Shown: positions 52,471 through 54,132 of the stretch, in pieces
How positions within the stretch are numbered: the first letter of the stretch is position 1
Layout: the number at the start of each line of letters is the position of its first letter
NCBI GenBank assembly: GCA_013376985.1
Contig: JACABB010000021.1
Span: forward strand, 15,195-69,326
Source: Bacteroidales bacterium
Lineage (GTDB): Bacteria > Bacteroidota > Bacteroidia > Bacteroidales > Tenuifilaceae
DNA: 54,132 nucleotides
Direction of reading: 5' to 3'
Position numbers and translations under genes: made by a program
Notes under the pieces: generated by a model
The model's input: only the letters and a program-made list of their open reading frames with translations
What the model was told of the DNA's origin: nothing
Databases searched by the model: none

Positions 52471-53370
52471 ATGTACCTAATAGTAATTGGGATTATTGTA
52501 ATCGTTATAGGGTTTGCCCTTGCAAAGGCCGATCCTCAGATTCGGGTTTACAGCTCCGTTGTAAAAATTGTTGGAATTGCAGTACTAGTCATTGGCTTGC
52601 TTGTCGCCTCGCTTGTTCAAATTGAGCCGGGAGAAGTAGGAGTTCAAAAGCTATTCGGGAAGGTTAATAACACTACCCTCGAAAGCGGTTTGAATTTTAT
52701 TAACCCTTTGGTTGAGGTTGTTCCATTCAACATCAAAACTCAGAACTACACCATGTCGGGTAAGCACGATGAGGGTGATGTAAGCGGCGATGATGCCATT
52801 CGTGTATTATCGGCAGATGGTCTTGAGGTAGTTGTAGATCTTACCGTTCTATATCGAGTTGTTTCAGCTCAGGCTCCTCGGATTCTAAAGGAAATTGGTA
52901 CAGATTATAAAAACACCATCGTTCGCCCAATTTGTAGAACAAAAATAAGGGACAATGCTGTTTATTACGATGCGGTTGCTTTATATTCAACCAAGAGGGA
53001 CGAGTTTCAAGGAAAGATATTTGCTACAATTGATAAGGATTTTAAGGATCGTGGATTATTTCTTGAGCAGCTCCTTGTCCGAAATATTACACTACCCGAA
53101 TCGGTGAAAACAACCATTGAATCGAAGATAAACGCTGAGCAGGATGCTCAAAAAATGACTTTCGTTCTACAAAAGGAAAAACAGGAAGCCGAACGTAAAC
53201 GTGTGGAAGCACAGGGTATTGCCGATTATCAGAAGATATTAAGTACAGGGCTTAGCGATAAGCAGCTTCAGTACGAGATGATAAAAGCAATTGCAACATC
53301 ACCCAATGCTAAGCTAATTATAATGGATACTAAAAAGAGTATGCCAATTATTCTTAATCCAGATAAATAA
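52471..53370 (+). CDS. SPFH/band-7 (prohibitin-like) membrane protein
   Basis: 299 residues. Two N-terminal hydrophobic spans (about 1-18 and 28-48) are followed by the SPFH domain (about 50-220; IEPGEVGVQKLFGKV, GLNFINPLVEVVPFNIKTQNYTM, VLSADGLEVVVDLTVLYRV) and a coiled-coil tail (INAEQDAQKMTFVLQKEKQEAERKRVEAQGIADYQ). Members form large membrane rings that organise proteases or lipid domains. No FtsH or NfeD partner is adjacent. It is ordinary chromosomal content beyond the repeat block. Confidence 0.93.
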   Translation: MYLIVIGIIVIVIGFALAKADPQIRVYSSVVKIVGIAVLVIGLLVASLVQIEPGEVGVQKLFGKVNNTTLESGLNFINPLVEVVPFNIKTQNYTMSGKHDEGDVSGDDAIRVLSADGLEVVVDLTVLYRVVSAQAPRILKEIGTDYKNTIVRPICRTKIRDNAVYYDAVALYSTKRDEFQGKIFATIDKDFKDRGLFLEQLLVRNITLPESVKTTIESKINAEQDAQKMTFVLQKEKQEAERKRVEAQGIADYQKILSTGLSDKQLQYEMIKAIATSPNAKLIIMDTKKSMPIILNPDK

Positions 53371-53529
53371 AGACCTTTAAATTTGAGATAAAATTAGTAA
53401 ACATCAGGGTTGTATTTATACAATTCTGATGTTTTTATATAAAGTTTATTTAAAGCATCTTTATCAATTGTTCGGTAAATTTTTAACCGATATTTTTGAA
53501 TTACTGATTTGGTGCAATTTGGTGCTTTT

Positions 53530-53612
53530 GAGTTTTGGTGGCTAAAAATATTAAAAGTCACTAAATCACCAAGTCACCAAAATTCACCAAGTCACCAAAA
53601 TTCACCAAAAAG
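53530..53612. repeat. Short direct repeats CACCAAGTCACCAAAATT
   Basis: CACCAAGTCACCAAAATT occurs twice in succession around 53570-53605 after AAGTCACTAAATCAC, and its complement-like GAGTTTTGGTGGC stands at 53530. One more word-repeat hairpin of the type seen at 2486, 12313, 25195 and 37046, built on CACCAAA. Confidence 0.6.
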
Positions 53613-53648
53613 ATTACCTAACCATTGTTTATTAAACTTAAAAAAAGA

Positions 53649-54026
53649 ATGAAATCATCAATAATTGAAGTTACTATCAATAAACCTTTTGATGAGGCGA
53701 TTAATAACTTGAGATCGAAAATTACTGCCAACGGTTTCTTGGTACTGCATGAAATTAATACCACCGAAATTCTTTCAAAACATGGGATTATCATTGACGA
53801 ACTTAGGCAAATACTCTTCTTCCATCCTAAATACATGAAAGATGTTCTTAGTATCGATCCTTTACTGGTAAACGAAGTTCCTTTAAAAATCGTAGTTCGA
53901 TCGATTAGCGGAGACAAAATAAGTTTAAGCATTGCTAATCCAACCGAAAGCATGAGCGATTATAATAACTCTCAGATTTTATCAGCTGAATTGCTCGAAA
54001 AGATTAATCAGATATTAGCTTTCTAG
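53649..54026 (+). CDS. DUF302-like protein
   Basis: 125 residues from ATG 53649 (MKSSIIEVTINKPFDEAINN). The layout, a first strand-helix pair NKPFDEAINNLRSKITANGFLVL, then HEINTTEILSKHG and the FFHPKYMKDVLSIDPLL segment, fits the DUF302 fold (small ligand-binding proteins of unknown role). An earlier in-frame ATG at 53625 would add eight residues. No signal peptide. The last ~100 bp of the window after it show no gene. Confidence 0.78.
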   Translation: MKSSIIEVTINKPFDEAINNLRSKITANGFLVLHEINTTEILSKHGIIIDELRQILFFHPKYMKDVLSIDPLLVNEVPLKIVVRSISGDKISLSIANPTESMSDYNNSQILSAELLEKINQILAF

Positions 54027-54132
54027 CAACGCAAGCAAAAATTCTTATTTGATGAGTTACTTGCGAGGTTTTCGCTATGATCATAAATATCCAAATGAAC
54101 ACGAGTTTAGTCACACATTGAAGTTAATCAAC

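Noticed and set aside
53530-53612. Mini CRISPR-like direct repeats
   Set aside because: Only two copies of an 18-base word in tandem, low complexity, without spacers or cas genes.
1-54132. tRNA or rRNA genes
   Set aside because: I saw no cloverleaf with a T-loop GTTCRANYC in a proper context and no rRNA-like stretch.

Overview
The window looks like a chromosomal segment of a Bacteroidota bacterium, probably of the Bacteroidales/Marinilabiliales type. The signs are AT-rich DNA, few Shine-Dalgarno sequences, TAnnTTTG-type -7 promoter boxes, many secreted proteins ending their signal peptide in AQ/SQ, and families common in that phylum (PepSY-like, DUF3137 next to LemA, DUF6263-like, DUF3788-like, TonB C-terminal with toxin-like repeats, EFR1). 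Species cannot be fixed from the sequence.

Layout. 1-5023: core genes, namely the end of a sensor histidine kinase with its sigma-54-dependent response regulator, a macrodomain protein, and pheT. 5089-8765: accessory genes of mostly unknown function (a membrane protein, a Lys-rich secreted protein, an FkbM methyltransferase, an uncharacterised gene pair), with a duplicated promoter segment. 8918-15223: rhomboid protease, small enzymes, an M28 peptidase and a PagL-like outer-membrane deacylase. 15398-20232: a first group of gene cassettes (a secreted protein, a methylase+HNH restriction-modification pair, and a three-gene HipBST-like toxin-antitoxin operon), each followed by an imperfect inverted repeat resembling an integron attC site. 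20587-31927: a lipase-like hydrolase, DUF3788, an exported nucleosidase, a HEAT-repeat protein, a PepSY protein, a complete TolC/adaptor/RND efflux operon, and a beta-propeller protein. 32350-43201: acyltransferase-SGNH protein, a second M28 peptidase, an M24 aminopeptidase, LemA/DUF3137, YdeI-like, a degenerate RadC-like JAB protein, a TonB-like protein and an SGNH hydrolase. 43243-46690: a repeat-dense stretch with MITE-like elements, palindromes and tandem 196-bp units around an EFR1 ferredoxin-flavodoxin gene. 46950-51866: a second cassette array (hypothetical secreted proteins, a frameshifted gene, a lipoprotein, a Fic enzyme with an apparent autoregulatory operator, small membrane proteins). 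51928-54132: a second copy of the flanking repeat block, then an SPFH/band-7 protein and a DUF302-like protein.

The most interesting system is the set of attC-like sites. Four sites (16251, 47477, 48146, 49078) and a fifth (18099) are 132-134 bp long. Each begins with nnnnAAC close to the stop codon of the gene before it and ends with GTTnnnn shortly before the next gene. They share an internal CGTGGGA segment and outer arms that pair although the arm sequence differs between sites, and most have a short left spacer and a longer right spacer. All lie in one orientation, and the cargo is typical of cassettes (R-M, toxin-antitoxin, Fic, small membrane and lipoproteins). No integrase is in the window, so this would be an integrase-less cassette cluster (CALIN-like) or a related, divergent cassette system. 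The second array is bracketed by directly repeated composite blocks (46078-46686 and 51928-52347).
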